Source: Amanita rubescens
Taxonomy: Eukaryota; Basidiomycota; Agaricomycetes; Agaricales; Amanitaceae
Length of the DNA: 64,000 bases
Reading direction: 5' to 3'
Assembly: GCA_015039365.1 (NCBI GenBank)
Contig: WION01000124.1
Span: 1 to 64,000, forward strand
The notes under the pieces are model-generated. The model saw nothing but the letters and a program-made list of their open reading frames with translations. It ran no database searches and was not told the DNA's origin. This document shows positions 48,717 through 62,083 of this stretch, piece by piece (the first letter of the stretch is position 1; every line of letters starts with the position of its first letter). The translations under genes and the position numbers were made by a program.

Positions 48717-49600
48717 ATTTGCGGCTTACGCATGCTGCGGCACAGCAACTTCGAATTCTACATCATGGTTTACACGAGCGTGCGCAAGTTTCGACCGAGG
48801 AACCTTTTGTTATGTCTTCAGTGGTGAAATCCATCGAGCCCCAATCCCAGAGCTACCATGTTCCCGGCGCTGGCGCCTGACCTTTGTGAGGTAAGCTTGC
48901 TGTCGTCATCTTCCACAGTGGTTCAAAGAAAACCTCAGATCTGCGGGAAGAAGCCGAAATATGTTGAGAATGGCTTTAAACATCCGAGTGGTGAAACGAG
49001 GTTGCTTCAGGCAGTTGAACTGACTCAATGTTACCCCAACAATGGCCATGCTTGCATACCGGATGCCATGCCGCCAGATGAGCTACGACTCATGGGCAAC
49101 TTCTGCTGTGACGCGCATGGTAGGTGTGTAACCTCCCTGATAATCGCGTAAATCTTGTTCTGATGAAACATGATCAGGGAGGCCGCTCGTCTTGGGCAGG
49201 TAGTGGGTCGGATCTTGTGTCAATTTCGGGCATTTTCCAGGCAGGCGATGCCTCTGAAAACCACCTTACCCATACGTCTTTTTGAAAGCAAACGGACAGG
49301 GATTGTGGTTACAATGGGAGTAAGTGAAGGATGTGTTCGGGACGTTGGAAGGACAACGGGCGGAAGGGAAGGTTATGGAGAAGCAGAAAATGAAAAGAGA
49401 CGGGCAGGTCGTAAATGGGTATTATGAGATTTGTCCATAATCACTTGCTCATATGCACTACAATGCTTGGTCCGATTAATATGTATTGGAAGCACAATGG
49501 TAATATTCATATACATATATTACATTGGGATTTAGTGGGATGCGTCTGAGCGACGCGGTGGTCTGAAATACATGACGTTTACAAACTACGACGCTTAGGC
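48717..49600. other. Intergenic region between PARP-like and NLR genes
   Basis: About 0.9 kb. The part nearest 48717 may hold a 5' exon of the PARP-like gene. Otherwise no gene is supported. Confidence 0.4.
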
Positions 49601-52600
49601 TTAGCTAGGTATGTAACAACCAGCCCAATCACGACCAATCTTGCAACCTTGAAAGTTGATATAGGCAGATGCTTTCCGGGAAATTATGATGATGCTGTAT
49701 GGAAAAGCCTGCTCTGGAACCCACATGAGTCGATAACCACCATGAACTGAATGGGTCCAGCCTGTTTTGGTATCATTTGTCCAAGCAGGGTAAGTGCGGC
49801 CTACAATGTACGACTGTGCAGATTCTTCCGGCTCTAAGGTAATGCAGGTGCCGTCAGTCGGGGAGGTAATGGAATTGACTGGATCTGTATGAGGGTTTGG
49901 CACCTCAGTTGAGGCATCCCACACCCACACAGACCCGTCGTATGCTCCGGAGACGATGCGTGCACCATCAGCAGAGAAGGCGACGGAAGTGATGGTACCC
50001 GAGGCGCCGTTAGGAGCGAAGGGGTTTGTATCGGTGTGGCCATGATCGAGTACCTTCAGCTTAGCCCCAGTTGAGGCATCCCACACCTGCACAGACCGAC
50101 CCGTGGATGCGGAGGCAATGTACATGCCGTCAGCAGAGAAGGCAACGGAGGAGACAGTCGCATAAGCATTGAGCAACTTCAGTTTGGCCCCAGTCGAGGC
50201 ATCCCACACCCGCACAGACTTGTCGTCTGAGCCAGAGATGATGCGTGCGCCATCAGTGGAGAAGGCAACAGAATTGACATCACCGGTGTGGCCATTGAGC
50301 ACCTTCAGCTCAGCCCCAGTCAAGGCATCCCACACCTTCAAAGACCGGTCACCTGAGCCAGAGGCAATGCGCGTGCCATCAGCACAGAAGGCAACAGAAT
50401 AGATGGCCCCGGTGTGGCCATTGAGCAGCTTCAGTTTGGCCCCAGTCGAGGCATCCCACACCCGCACAGACTTGTCGTCTGAGCCAGAGACGATGAGTTT
50501 GCCATCAGCGGAGTAGGCGACGGAATAGACGGTCCCGGTGTGGCCATTGAGAACCTTCAGCTCAGCCCCAGTCAAGGCATCCCACACCCGCACAGACCGG
50601 TCTTCTGAGCCAGAGATAATGAGTTTGCCATCAGCGGAGTAGGCGACGGAATAGACGGTCCGGCTGTGGCCATTGAGAACCTTCAGCTCAGCTCCGGTCA
50701 AGGCATCCCACACCCGCACAGAGTCGTCATGTGAGCCGGAGACAACACATTTACCATCAGCGGAGAAGGCGACTGAAAAGACAATATTGGTGTGGCCATT
50801 GAGCACCGTCAGCTTAGCCCCAGTCGACGCATCCCACACCCGCATGGACCTGTCTTCGGAGCCAGAGAAGATGCGTGTACCATCAGCAGAGAAGGCAACC
50901 GAATAGACGACCCTGGTGTGGCCCTTGAGCACCTTTAGCTTAGCCCCACTCAGGGCATCCCACACCCGCACAGAATGGTCACTTGAGCCAGAGATGATGC
51001 GTGTGCCATCAGCAGAGAAGGCGACGGAATTAACATCACCATTGTGGCCCTCGAGCACCTTCAGCTCAGCTCCAGTCGAGGCATCCCACACCCGCACAGA
51101 GGCACCGCGTGAGCCAGAGGCGATGTGTTTACTGTCAGCAGAGAAGGCAACGGAATAGATGGGCCCGGTGTGGCCATTGAGCAACTTCAGTTCGGCCCCA
51201 GTTGAGGCATCCCACACCCGCACAGACTTGTCGTCTGAGCCAGAGACGATGAGTTTGCCATCAGCGGAGTAGGCGACGGAATAGACGGTCCCGGTGTGGC
51301 CACTGAGAACCTTCAGCTCAGCCCCAGTCAAGGTATCCCACACCCGCACAGACCGGTCTTCTGAGCCGGAGATGACGCGTGTGCCATCAGCAGAGAAGGT
51401 GGCGGAATAGATGGACCCAGTATGGCCATAGAGTGTCTTCAGCCTGGCCCCAGTCGAGGCATCCCACACCCCCACCGAGTGGGCCAAACTAGAGACGATG
51501 TGCATGCCATCAGCAGAAAAGGCAACGGAATAGATAAAAGCGGGGTGGGAGTCCCTGAGCCCCCTCAGTTCAGCCCCAGTTGAAGCATCCCACACTTGCA
51601 CTCCGTTGTTGTATGAGCCAGAGACGATGCGCGTGCCGTCAGCAGAGACGGCGACAGATTGAATAGAACTTTCAGTTTGTATAACCGCCAGTGACACATC
51701 ACTAGCCGTCCTATGAGTGAAGGAAGGGATGTGAGGGAACTGGTCTCTCCACTGTTGAGAGAGAGTGGACCCTGTTGACCAGGTCGCCAATGCTGAGATG
51801 TACAGGTGCGGTGTGGACAAAGCTGGTGGATGTGCAACAAAGTAAGTGGCGAAATTGGCTGCTTCCGCAATGTTGGCAGCAAGCTTGGATTCTGCGTTCG
51901 CGTTCTGATCGACCAACGTTGGAAATCGTGAATCCCAAGTGATAGTATTCTCACCTTCAAGACCCATCCGCGCGCAGATTGAAGGATTCTGGTACACTGA
52001 CCGCTGGATCCAAGTAGGTTCATCGCCTCAATCCAGAAGAGAATCCGGATACGAAGAAAGTCCGTGATACGATCGCAGAGATTCGACTTGTCATCGGCCT
52101 CCGTTTCATCGGTCAGGGCCAAATGATGAGCCCAGTGCCGAGAGGCGTACCTCAGGATGGCATTGATATTAGTGTCAACCCAGTGCGTCAGTTCTGGGTT
52201 CTCAGAATCGAGAACGAATGACGATGGTATGTCACCTATATTGAAACGTAGCAACTTCAACATGAAATCGAAGCAATAGTTTGTGAGGAGAGCGTGGTGG
52301 TGGGGCTGGATTGACATGGAAATCCGACGACCATCAAGCTCGAATGTCGATCGTGTCTGACTGAAGATGAAGTCGGGAAATGATGCGTGGTACCAAAGAA
52401 CCTGGTCATCTTTGCAATAGAGAACCGCGTGAAGTTCATTCAACACCGTGATCGCAGTTTCATCTGATTCAGAGAGGAGGGTAGCAGCAAGAGATGTCGA
52501 TGTGCGTTCAAATGTACAGAGGAAGGTATGAAGGATGCGCAGACGAGAGTCGAAGAGGTCGTCGTCAAGGCCAGAAAATGCGTCACGCAGGATTTGCTGA

Positions 52601-54620
52601 TATAACTCGTCAATGAGTAATGGTCTCCGTGTACCACTTGCTGAAAATGATTGCCGGACGTGCAGTTTTCGCAGTAGCTTGCACTGCTCGTCTACCGTGA
52701 TCAATGGACGTGGTGTCAAATACCTCACGATGGTTGCGGCGGAAATAAACAGACCGTCCGCCAGTCGTGCCGTGGTCTCCAGCTCCGGCTTTCCCGCAAA
52801 GTTCGGAAGCTTGACGTGCAGGTATTTGGTGATATCTGATTCTATATGCTCAATCGGCACGTCTTGCAGGCGACAGACGGCGTTGGACGAGAAAGACTTG
52901 CAGAGTTCGACGACATGAGGGTCTGGTCGGCTTGTGATAAGAAATTTGAGTCCTCGGAGGGGATGTCGGTTAATTGTCCTGAGTATGTCTTGAAGAAACT
53001 TGGACCCTCCAACGGCTTCGATCTCGTCCAATGCATCAACGATGATGAGGTAAGGTGGGAGCTCTGTATGACGTTGGGGTTTGGACTTCTCCCATGGGCC
53101 AATAAAGAGGTTCTCCATCTGCTCGGTCAACTTGTCGGCCGAGTCGAACTTGTCTGATTCATGCAAAGCGTGCGCGTACGATCTCGACTTTCGAGCGAGC
53201 TGGTATACAAGGGTGGGTATAATATGGACTTGTCGTCTTGTCTCTTCAAATTGGCGGGAACAAAAAAAGGTGCCGCCCAAGACGGTATGTCGTCCCGTAT
53301 GTTCTTTCTTCTCAAGCCCATCGAAGTGCTGGGCAATGGTATATGCGATTGTTGTCTTGCCAGAGCCAGCTTGACCGGTCAGCCAGAATACAGGCGGGCA
53401 GTCCGCCGAGATGGCCTCGGCCCATGTGATTACATCCTTGAGAATCTGCTCGCGCGTTCCTTCGGTGCATGGGTCGCGGGTCACTGTCCCCCCGCCCCCC
53501 AAGTCAGCGTTGTAGATCGCCTTCCGAGCGCGCATATGGTCAAGCTGCGATAGCTAATGGATGATCAGCACTCGTCCTAGTAGAAGATTGTGATGTTTAC
53601 TTTGATCTCAGAGTGTATATCATCCACCTTTCTCTCGGTGGTCCAGGCGATGTCGAGCTGGATGCGACGAGTGAGCAAGTTGGTAATCTGTTAGGAAGTT
53701 CAATAGGGTTGACCTGGAAAGTCTTCCTAGCCTCGTCAATCCGTTTGAATGCATCCTCTATGGTGCTCCTGTCTGCTTCGTTCTCCAATAATTGTCTAAG
53801 TGTTCCTTTCGATGCCATTTGCTCTAGCTTGCGGATTTCATCCCGGAGGATCCTGCGCATATTGGTTTAGTAATGTCTACGATTTTGTTATGTGAATGGC
53901 TTACTCGGCAAAGGCCATCATTCGTGGTTTTGCAGAGTCAGGGATACCTTCGTCCACGGCCTTATTCACGGCAAGGAGTCTTTCAGCAGTCTGAATGATG
54001 ATTTCTTCAAGGGTGTCCTTGTTGTCTTTAACCGCCTGAGGCAGAGAATGAGTGAGTGTGTGGTAGACAGGCTGACAATGTACATTTTTTATGTCGATGA
54101 TGGCGTTAACAGCGGCAACAGGCGCCTTTGCCAGGGTTCCACCGAGACATCCCTCGACCTTCTTGAGCAACATTTCCATGCCAGTCCAAGCGATTGCGAG
54201 TATATCTTTGGCCGAGTAGGAGTTTTGCGCTTGAGAATACACCGAAAGCGCATCTGGGTGCGTCTCGGGAAAGGCTGTTCCTGAGATGGCGGGTGTTGAG
54301 GAGATGGATGTTGAACCACATGGGGTAGAAGTCGAAATACGGCTTGTTTCGCCGTCGTCACGCCCTTTGAGAGGTATCCGAGGTCAATCGAAAGTTCGGC
54401 GTCTTGTAATCTCACCTTGACCCAACAGATCTGGAACGCTCAAATACAAAGGAGGTGGGGATCTTCTTGTTGAGTCGGATACAATACACTGACTTGAAGT
54501 CGTCGACTTTGCAATTCCTGCATTGGAGGCAGAAACCGGACTCGTGGCTGATTTGGGTGGCTTAATCCAACCCCGAAATGCTTTTAGGAACGTCTTCGAC
54601 GAGGGTCGATGATCGGCCAT
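49601..54620 (-). CDS. NLR-like protein: N-terminal helical domain, NACHT, 14 WD40 repeats
   Basis: STAND/NLR-type signalling protein. N-terminus MADHRPSSKTFLKAFRGWIKP, then a helical domain common in mushroom NLRs (AWTGMEMLLKKVEGCLGG, DTLEEIIIQTAERLLAVNK, LRDEIRKLEQMASKG) across several introns. The NACHT domain has Walker A FWLTGQAGSGKTTIAYTI, Walker B LIIVDALDEIE, and FLITSRPDPHV (sensor region). A winged/helical arm follows (LHTFLCTFERTSTSLAATLL, HASFPDFI). After an intron near 51940-52000 comes the C-terminal propeller region with 14 WD40 repeats (about 49850-51700), mostly GHTG..YSVAFSADG...SGSDDKSVRVWDA. The last ~80 residues are a separate tail. In other fungi such proteins govern non-self recognition (HET-D/HET-E type). 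Apparently intact. Confidence 0.88.
49850..51700 (-). repeat. WD40 coding repeat tract of the NLR
   Basis: Fourteen units of about 126 bp (42 codons). Internal units differ from each other at few positions; for example the unit with KLIVSGSDDKSVRVWD occurs at least twice nearly unchanged. Outer units (first two, last two) are more diverged. Fourteen blades would make two seven-bladed propellers. Confidence 0.85.
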
Positions 54621-54893
54621 GGGGGTGAGGGCGAGCGGTTGGCACGTGGACCCCTGATATCGGTCCCGTCATGACATTCTCCACGTAGAACATCAAGCCT
54701 TCCCCGCCCCCGGCTAACGACCACCAGCTGTGGACGAGCACGATTGAGAAACTTATAAAGAGCGAGCGCAAGGGGCGAAGGAGAGGGAGACGAAAAGGGC
54801 AAGCGAACGTGTGGTCACGATTTTAATGTTTGCGAGGTCAAGTGCGAGGTTGCGAGACCGATATGGTGGAAGCGAGCTGCGCCCGGAGCTTGA

Positions 54894-55382
54894 ATGGACT
54901 CAAATTCCACCTGTCACGCCCAAAAGGTGCCACTAATTAGCCCGGACGTTATGTCTACAGTCCCGGCTGATACCAGGTGTTCATCTTCCAGCGGGGCGAT
55001 TATTGAGGTGCTACCAGTGCCAGACGACTTGAAGGACCGAAAAGCTGGGTTCGGTTACTTTATAGATGACGCTTTCCTGGGTGACTACCACGGAGAGAAA
55101 GGAAAGCGCTACAGCCGAGATTCAAAAATATCTATCGTGCGGAATATTGCTGAGATGGCAGAGTGTTATCCAGTAATTTTGTCAAGTTATTCGGGAGCGG
55201 CAGTCGTCCCTTGCTTCGCAACTCACAATGCTCGGCTTATTCACCAAGGCCCCACAGCTGTGGAGGAACTGGATTTGTTCAAGCAGCTTTTCTCCATAGA
55301 CAGAGACCCTCAGTGGTATGAGTTAGGTGTGTGTATCGTTTGCGTTTCTAGTATATGTTGTTTACATGCATATCCAGCGTAA
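54894..55382 (+). CDS. Hypothetical protein, unknown
   Basis: An ATG-started open frame of 162 codons next to the NLR promoter, in divergent orientation. It contains VLPVPDDLKDRKAGFGYFIDD and NIAEMAECYPVI, with acidic and basic residues mixed as in real proteins. It may continue past an intron beginning near 55326 (GTGTGT) into the frame at 55530-55754. No family recognised. Confidence 0.35.
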   Translation: MDSNSTCHAQKVPLISPDVMSTVPADTRCSSSSGAIIEVLPVPDDLKDRKAGFGYFIDDAFLGDYHGEKGKRYSRDSKISIVRNIAEMAECYPVILSSYSGAAVVPCFATHNARLIHQGPTAVEELDLFKQLFSIDRDPQWYELGVCIVCVSSICCLHAYPA

Positions 55383-56169
55383 TGAATATTACTTTGTGAA
55401 TAGCCTCAGTGTTCACGATTGGCGCTTAAACCGCGTGATTCTTTCTCGCCTGACGTGTGATTCAAAGGTGTGTGGGTTTCGGTGAGGTTCGTGAGTCAAT
55501 GAGGATCGAGAGGTTAGATTAGCCCAGACATGAAATCGCGCGAGGCAATGGAAATGACTGAATGCTACTGCGAGCCACTTTATTTGACCATAAATTTTGG
55601 AGTTCGATTTAAAATCTTTTCAGGATCGAAGTGCGCGTGGTACCGCACTTCTGGTAAGGGCAGCGCACCGATTGTCGTTGCCACCGCAATGTCAGAAAAT
55701 GGGTACATAGAGCATTTAGATTGCCTACCAATATCCACGGCCATAGGACTCTGAAAGCACCGCATCCCGTCCGATCTGCGCAGTCAACCAGAGTGCCGCC
55801 TAGTTAGTACCACGGTGGGGGACCACGCGGGAATCCTGGGTGCTGTGGTTTTTTTCTTTCTCCGATCCTATATCTAAGTTGTTCGCTATCTAGCAACAGG
55901 ATCTTTTTCTTTTCTCGTGCGCAAAACGCTAATATACAGCTACGCACGCCGATAGCCCGGGCATATTTTAGAAATCATACCATACAACGCCACAATGTTG
56001 AGATTAGATCGCATCAAGTTGCAGAGATGTTCCCGAGAACGTCGAGCGCCGCAACCGTTCCTTGACGTACCCTTTGATAATACAATATCATAGGTTCGAG
56101 CCGTTATCAATAACAGCATGCAGTTTCTAATAATACAGTACGAGTGAACAACATATAAATATACGTATT
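55383..56169. other. Intergenic region, no confident gene
   Basis: Contains a 74-codon frame (55530-55754) that may be a second exon of the preceding hypothetical gene. Otherwise nothing is recognisable. Confidence 0.4.
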
Positions 56170-57287
56170 TCATAGCTTGGTAGATGCAGGTCCCGACTCG
56201 ATGTCCTTGAATATGTCAAAGTTCCGATGAAGTTCTATTTCACGAGTTACCTAACATCACGGTCAGCTTCGTCGGGGTGAATGGATATATCATGAAAAAA
56301 TACTTACACCATGTTCGTCGTGCTTCACAAATGCCCTATGCAAGCGACCAGGTGGACCACCTCGCGTCTCGTCGCCTTCGTACACCAGCAGCATCCGCTT
56401 TGGGTCCGCATCGCCATCTTCTGGGGGAAAATGCTTTGGATTGAAGGACAATTTGCCAAATGCTCCTCGAGATAGCCTCTCCACCTTCTCACACTGGCTT
56501 TGGGTATTGATGCCTCTCGGGAGGATATCCGACAATGTATGGAGGATGTAGTATTGCGGAGGCATTAATGTGATTTCCTTTCTGTGGAATTCGGCGAGAG
56601 CGTCACTAGGATGAACGAATCGGGTAGATACAATTTCTTTTCCTCCGTCTGGAACCGAAGGAATAAGAAAGCAATAAGGTAATTGAACGGGGTAACCGCA
56701 TACCGGACGTCGGTAGGAAATCTTGCTTGGTACCAGTCGAGAACCTGGAAGAATACGACGCATGTAGGAAGGTGACGAAGAAGCGAGTGCAGAAGCGTCT
56801 GGCGGATAAATTTTTGAGAAATCCGGCAGACGCAAAACTTGGGCAAGAATTTCTTACCGTTGTGCATACTCTGGTGTCGTCCAATCAGTAAATGGCAGCA
56901 ATGAATCGACAGCTGGTTTTAGTTTGTACTTGTTCAAAAAATCGCCGAAAGAAAGCTCTTGCCCATGAACGGCATGTCTGGCTTTATCCCATTCTGATTC
57001 AGGGATTGCGGATCCCGAGTGTTCGGGAGAGGCAAGTAAGAGACCAGTCTCTTCAAAGGTCTCGCGGATGGCCGTTACTTCAAGAGAAGCGTCTTGTGAA
57101 TCGTAGTTACCGCCTGGGAAGACCTAGTACATGTTCCATTCAGCGGATCCTAATGGAGAGGAGCAAGACTCACATGGACTCCTCCGTATGCCCGCGATTT
57201 GGGGTTCCTATGAACTAGCAAGACTTCGTTTCGGTGATTTAAAATAACCAAGCTGGCTGACAATCTTGGGTGCTCCGGTTGAGGCAT
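56170..57287 (-). CDS. Nudix hydrolase, NUDT19-like
   Basis: Members hydrolyse nucleoside diphosphates linked to another moiety, often CoA for the NUDT19 branch. Residues MPQPEHPRLSASLVILNHRN start at the ATG at 57287; the frame is open further upstream to 57398, but the family usually begins near here. The Nudix box spans FPGGNYDSQDASLEV and TAIRETFEETGLLLA across an intron, retaining RE and EE of the catalytic helix. Later blocks: ELSFGDFLNKYKLKPAVDSLLPFTDWTTP, RFFAQVLRLPDFS region, STRFVHPSDALAEF, ITLMPPQYYILHTLSDI. The last exon after an intron (about 56249-56308) reads VTREIELHRNFDIFKDIESG. Appears complete. Confidence 0.85.
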
Positions 57288-59453
57288 CGTGCTTGGATTT
57301 CCTGACAATAGCCTCGAGCAGACTTGAAGTCGTTCACTTACGGCCGATAACGAGCGTATGCATGGTGGGACATTCAAGAAAACATGGCGGATGGGCATTG
57401 GTCGGGGGGTTGCCGGTCATTCTTGGGAAAATAGCCGCGGCGACAGTGGTTGCGTCGCAACTATGCTACACTCCGTTGCCACCGCTGCTTGGCACCATCG
57501 GTTTATAAATGAAACATGTTCTAGTTACAATATTGCTTTAAATGCCGCCGTTCCACTATCTTTCCACGTTCTCTTACCCACTCCTTGCCTGCAGTCAGCT
57601 CGTGACAACCAGTTCATTCATTCACAAGGAGATCCAGCTGCAGTCATTTTCTGCTACCTCTGCACTTCTATCATCGGGTGAACCTTTTCATTCCAAATAT
57701 GCAGTAAAAGAAAAGCAAGGGGAGGGTGCAAAGAGACTCGCGTCGGCAGTCTTTGAGTCCTATAGGAAATTCGTGAGCCATAGGGTTAACGGACTAAGTC
57801 TCCTCCGTCTAAGCCAGGACTAGTGGATGATTGGAGAAACGTGGGTTCATGGATGGGACTACCAGGCGGGGCTCCTATCGTAGAATAAATATTAGTATTT
57901 TTCAGCATATAATACATTTGACACTGACCAAGGCGGAAGAGCAGCTGGACCTCCTAATTCGTGTTGACTCTAATTCTGCCAATCGTTTGCCAAAAGCTAC
58001 TCGCTGTGACGGTTCGCTTCAACAGAAGTACTACCACGCGTCTAGTGCGCGTATCACAACATGTTTTGACATTGCCGGCAGTCGTTTTCTTTCTGAGGTT
58101 AGTTTGCACCGTGGCAAATCGTGGCGTAACAGATGTCAAATGATCATTCCTCTGACGATCCCAGATCACAATAGAGTGCATAGATTCTGGCAAGACTCAG
58201 TCTAGCGCTAAAACCTGTTAAAGATGAACGTACCCATTATGTACTCGTCTTGCATTTATACAGGATCTCTATGCATTTTCGTCCTTGTTAAAGCGATTGA
58301 TTCTACGGACCTGCATTTTATGAATTGGTTTTGTCCATTGGCAGCTAAAAGCGAACACTAGAGTTCGCCGGCTAATTAGGCGACAAGGAATGTGCGGTGC
58401 ATAACTGATAAGTCACCGGCGTTCTCATTTTACAAAGATTGGTCAACATCAGGGTCATGCTCTCATCTCGGCAACCGTGAGATCTGAGGCATTGATACGC
58501 TCTGTGAATAGCTATGGGCATCGGGTGGGCTTCCTTCATAGTTCAATGCAATATATTAATTGTCAGTGTAGGGAGATGGCACTGACGATGGCAGTGATGG
58601 TGAACACAGTTTCTACACAGATGGAGGGAAACCATGTTCGCTACAGTCTCAGTGGAACAGCATCTTGACCATTACTAATGCGGCACTATACTACATCTGG
58701 AGACTGGAATTCAGAAGAATTCGTATCACATAAAGGTGCATACTCATTGTCTGCATCCATGTGCACGCCGTTAGTGACTTAAGGTTTCGAATAGCGATGT
58801 TCCATTCGGATCAGTTTGTCGTGCTTCTAAGAGCCCTGGCATGCTGGGGGGTTCCCGTCCGATACGGGTCTTGGCGTATGAGCCGCAAGCCAGGGCCGAA
58901 CAAGGAAGAATCCTTGTGGCAAAGGGATGACATCGCTGATGACATTGGGTGAGAAAGAATGGGGATACTTAATTCGCGTTTTGCTAACATCAGCAAAATC
59001 TGCAACCGGCTGAAATGCATATGTCCACACCGGCATGTTGATGCTTCGGAGACAATTTTACCTTTCTAAATATATCCCGAGAGATGCTTGCGCTCATCGT
59101 CCTATCCACCGTCTTGTATGCCGTCCATTCAAAATGTTGATTAGCTGCACCCTGGATGCTAGTCAGTAGCTTCTGCATGCAACATGAGATGTAATAACGC
59201 GTTTCAAGGTTGGCTGAACGACACCCTAAACGTACTAGCGGCTATCACTTATACTCCCCCATCAGTGATGTGTCGTAAATAGAATCACTTTTGCGCTAAA
59301 AGGGGCATGTTTTCTTGTCAAATTCCATGTGGTAAAAAAATTCCGCGAATCGCGATGCCGTTTCAATTTACCCAATTAGCGTTATTCGCTTCAAATTATT
59401 TAAAGGGGTCGCACAAACGCGACGCGCACACCAGCCCCACACCCAGAGCAACC
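57288..59453. other. Intergenic region, no confident gene
   Basis: About 2.2 kb. Several short open frames, none with a recognisable family. Includes the TATA-like box of aspartic protease 2 at 59397-59406. Confidence 0.5.
59397..59406 (+). promoter_or_regulatory. TATA-like box of aspartic protease 2
   Basis: TATTTAAAGG, 57 bp upstream of the ATG at 59454; same arrangement as in the two paralogues. Confidence 0.45.
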
Positions 59454-61220
59454 ATGTTTCCCGAGGCGCAAGTTCTCAACACCCTAGTTCTGGCCCTCGT
59501 CCTTGCCGCTAATCCGGCTTCGGCAGCCTTTAACATGGCTCTTACTAGACATGTTAATACGGTCAATGCTCGGGACGTCTTGACGCGTGATCAAGCCCGC
59601 GCTAGTTACCTTGCAACTGGGTCATCCAACAGTTACTCCCAGGCAATTAGTAACCGGGCTACGCATTATACGGCCCAAGTTGGCGTTGGAACTCCTCCTA
59701 CTAACTGTACGCTTCGAACACTCAACTACTTGAAATAGTATTAACGGCTCTTCAGTTTCCCTTCTTATTGATACTGGAAGGTAAAGCGCCTAAGCATAAA
59801 ATTGAACGTTATATCTTAATGGTTCTGCAGTTCCAACTTATGGTTGGGGGCTAACTTGACATATGTCAAGACAAGCTCCAGTGTGCCACTTGGTCAAAAT
59901 TTCGTAAGCCGGACGCTTTTTTTCGCAAATAAGTCGCCGAATTTTCGTTCAGTCTATCACATACGGTTCAGGAAATGTCACAGGTAGAGATGCCTTTATT
60001 CTCATGTGACTACCGCTCTTTCTGATCTCCTCAAAGGTGCCGAGTTCAACGACACCATCACCCTGGGACAGCTCAAGGTTTATAATCAGTCCATTGGTGT
60101 CTCGAATCCAAAATCAGTGAGTAGCTAACTTGACCGTAAATGACGACCGACTTCATGGGATTAGGCCCACGGATTCAATGGTTTTGATGGCATCATAGGG
60201 TAATATTTGCCCTCGTCTAATTGATAGCACTTTTGACGTTCTTGGTCAGAATCGGTCCAGTCGACCTAACTATAGGTATGTTGGTCATAATGTTGCCAAA
60301 ATAAAGCTGTTTCTGATTGGTTTCTAGGAACCCTTAAACCAGACAATACGACCAAGGTCCCTACTATAACCGATAACGCGTTCTCTCAAAAAGTGATTGG
60401 TGCCAACGAGATCGGTGTTTCGTATGAACCGACAACGGCAAGCGGGGTTGCCAATGGAGAGCTGACATGGGGTTAGTAATTGTATTTATTTACTAAAAGT
60501 CGAAAACTGAAACATCAATAGGTGGTTACGACTCAACGAAGTTTAAAGGGTCGCTCCATTATGCGTTAGTTGATTTCTGTTTCATTAAAACTATTGTTTT
60601 GACCTGGCTCTCAGATCTCTCACGAGCACTAGTCCAGCTGGTCAATACTGGGGAGTTAATCAAACCGTTTCATACGGTTCTCACCTGTCGATCATGGGCA
60701 ACTCTGCGGGCATTGTTGACACTGGTACGTCCAGAAATCATTAGACTGGAACTGTTGCTCAAATAATTGCTCCAGGTACAACATTGATCCTCTTAGCGAC
60801 AGATGCGTGGTATCGGTACGGGAATGCGACAGGGGCTACGTTCAACTCAACCGTAGGCTTGCTCGAAATAACTGCTGCTCAGTACGAGGCTCTACAGCCT
60901 CTGACCTTCACCATCAACGGTGTATGTTGCCATACATACGTCCTGTATCTTACATTGCTGACATGGACATGCAGAAAAACTTCACCCTGACGCCGGATGC
61001 ACAGGTATGGCCTCGTGCTCTGAACACTAACGTCGGCGGAGTGGCTGGCGCTATATATCTGGTTGCCGGCGATCTTGGAACGATGAGTGGTCAAGGACTC
61101 GATTGGATCAACGGTTATACCTGGCTCGAGAGGTTCTATACGCTCTATGATACCACCAACAAACGGATTGGATTTGCCAACACTCCTTTTACCACTGCCA
61201 CCACGAACTATAATCTATAA
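59454..61220 (+). CDS. Secreted aspartic protease, polyporopepsin-like (copy 2)
   Basis: Family A1 endopeptidase. Signal peptide MFPEAQVLNTLVLALVLAANPASA; propeptide contains RDQARASYL. First catalytic loop LLIDTGSSNLWLGA, second GIVDTGTTLILLA, both canonical. Flap region ITYGSGNVTGAEFNDT. Other family blocks: FNGFDGIIGIGPVDL, VPTITDNAFSQ, QVWPRALN, YLVAGDLG and DWINGYTWLERFY. It is the most divergent of the three copies and has extra N-glycosylation sequons (NTT, NVT, NDT, NQT). One extra intron (about 60921-60974) splits INGK. About ten introns in all; intact. Confidence 0.9.
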
Positions 61221-62083
61221 ATTTACTATTGTATTTATCTGACTTTTGTCTTATTAATAATGTCATTGACATAACTGAATGCTAAACCGATTGCACGAGA
61301 ATGTGTACTGAAAGGGAACGATGGATAGGTTTGAACTTATGATGCCAGAGATGGCTAGGTAGAGTGGTTGTATGTCGCATAAGAACCCAAGTCAAACCTG
61401 AAATAATGCGGCAAGCGTCCGAAGAAAACCGTCAAAGATCGAGTTCTATTGGAGTGACGCAAGGTGTCAAGCGAGGGCTTGCCGGTTACCATAAAAATTA
61501 CCCCAAATAGGTTGAAACGTTTATTCTCATTTCGCCTAGAAATGATACTTGAGCAAGAACGCGTGATGGAGGAATGACTTCGCGTACTGGCGGTTACCTA
61601 CGTGATCGATATGGCGAGTATCGGGGCACTCCAAACTCGGAATGAAATTCAACGAAATATCTACAGCCAATCGGAACATCGAAAGTGGCAGTGACAGGGT
61701 GTGTTTACACTAGCCTAATACGACACAGTGACGTCGCTCCTTCAATGACGCCCGTTGGTTGCTCAAGCCCTCGCACTCGCCTCCCTCCAAGCCATATCTC
61801 TCTCTGTCAGCTCCCATGCACGCTTGGCAGGGGGCTGCTCGGATAAGCACCGTATTCCAATCAACATGGACTAGCTCACTCGGCACAAATAGCAACTTGC
61901 TCGCTTCAACGTTGGTTGAATTTAATCCAAAAACGCACTAGCGCATAACGCTCATCCGGCATATTATGCCGCCAGCATAAAAAACTTATTCACGAACATG
62001 TGGCAACAATATTGCCGTAATACCCTCTAATATATTTAATGCGACGGGCACCTGCGAATGCGAACAGGCCCCTCAGAGCAATC
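61221..62083. other. Intergenic region between aspartic proteases 2 and 3
   Basis: About 0.9 kb without a supported gene. Confidence 0.55.
62031..62039 (+). promoter_or_regulatory. TATA-like box of aspartic protease 3
   Basis: TATATTTAA, 53 bp upstream of the ATG at 62084. Confidence 0.45.

Noticed and set aside
50169..51158. Plus-strand open frames repeating TFSSAPVEASHTRT-like peptides
   Set aside because: Antisense of the WD40 repeats of the NLR.
56090..56106. tRNA T-arm-like GGTTCGAGCC
   Set aside because: The flanking bases do not form a T-stem and no anticodon arm or acceptor stem can be built around it.
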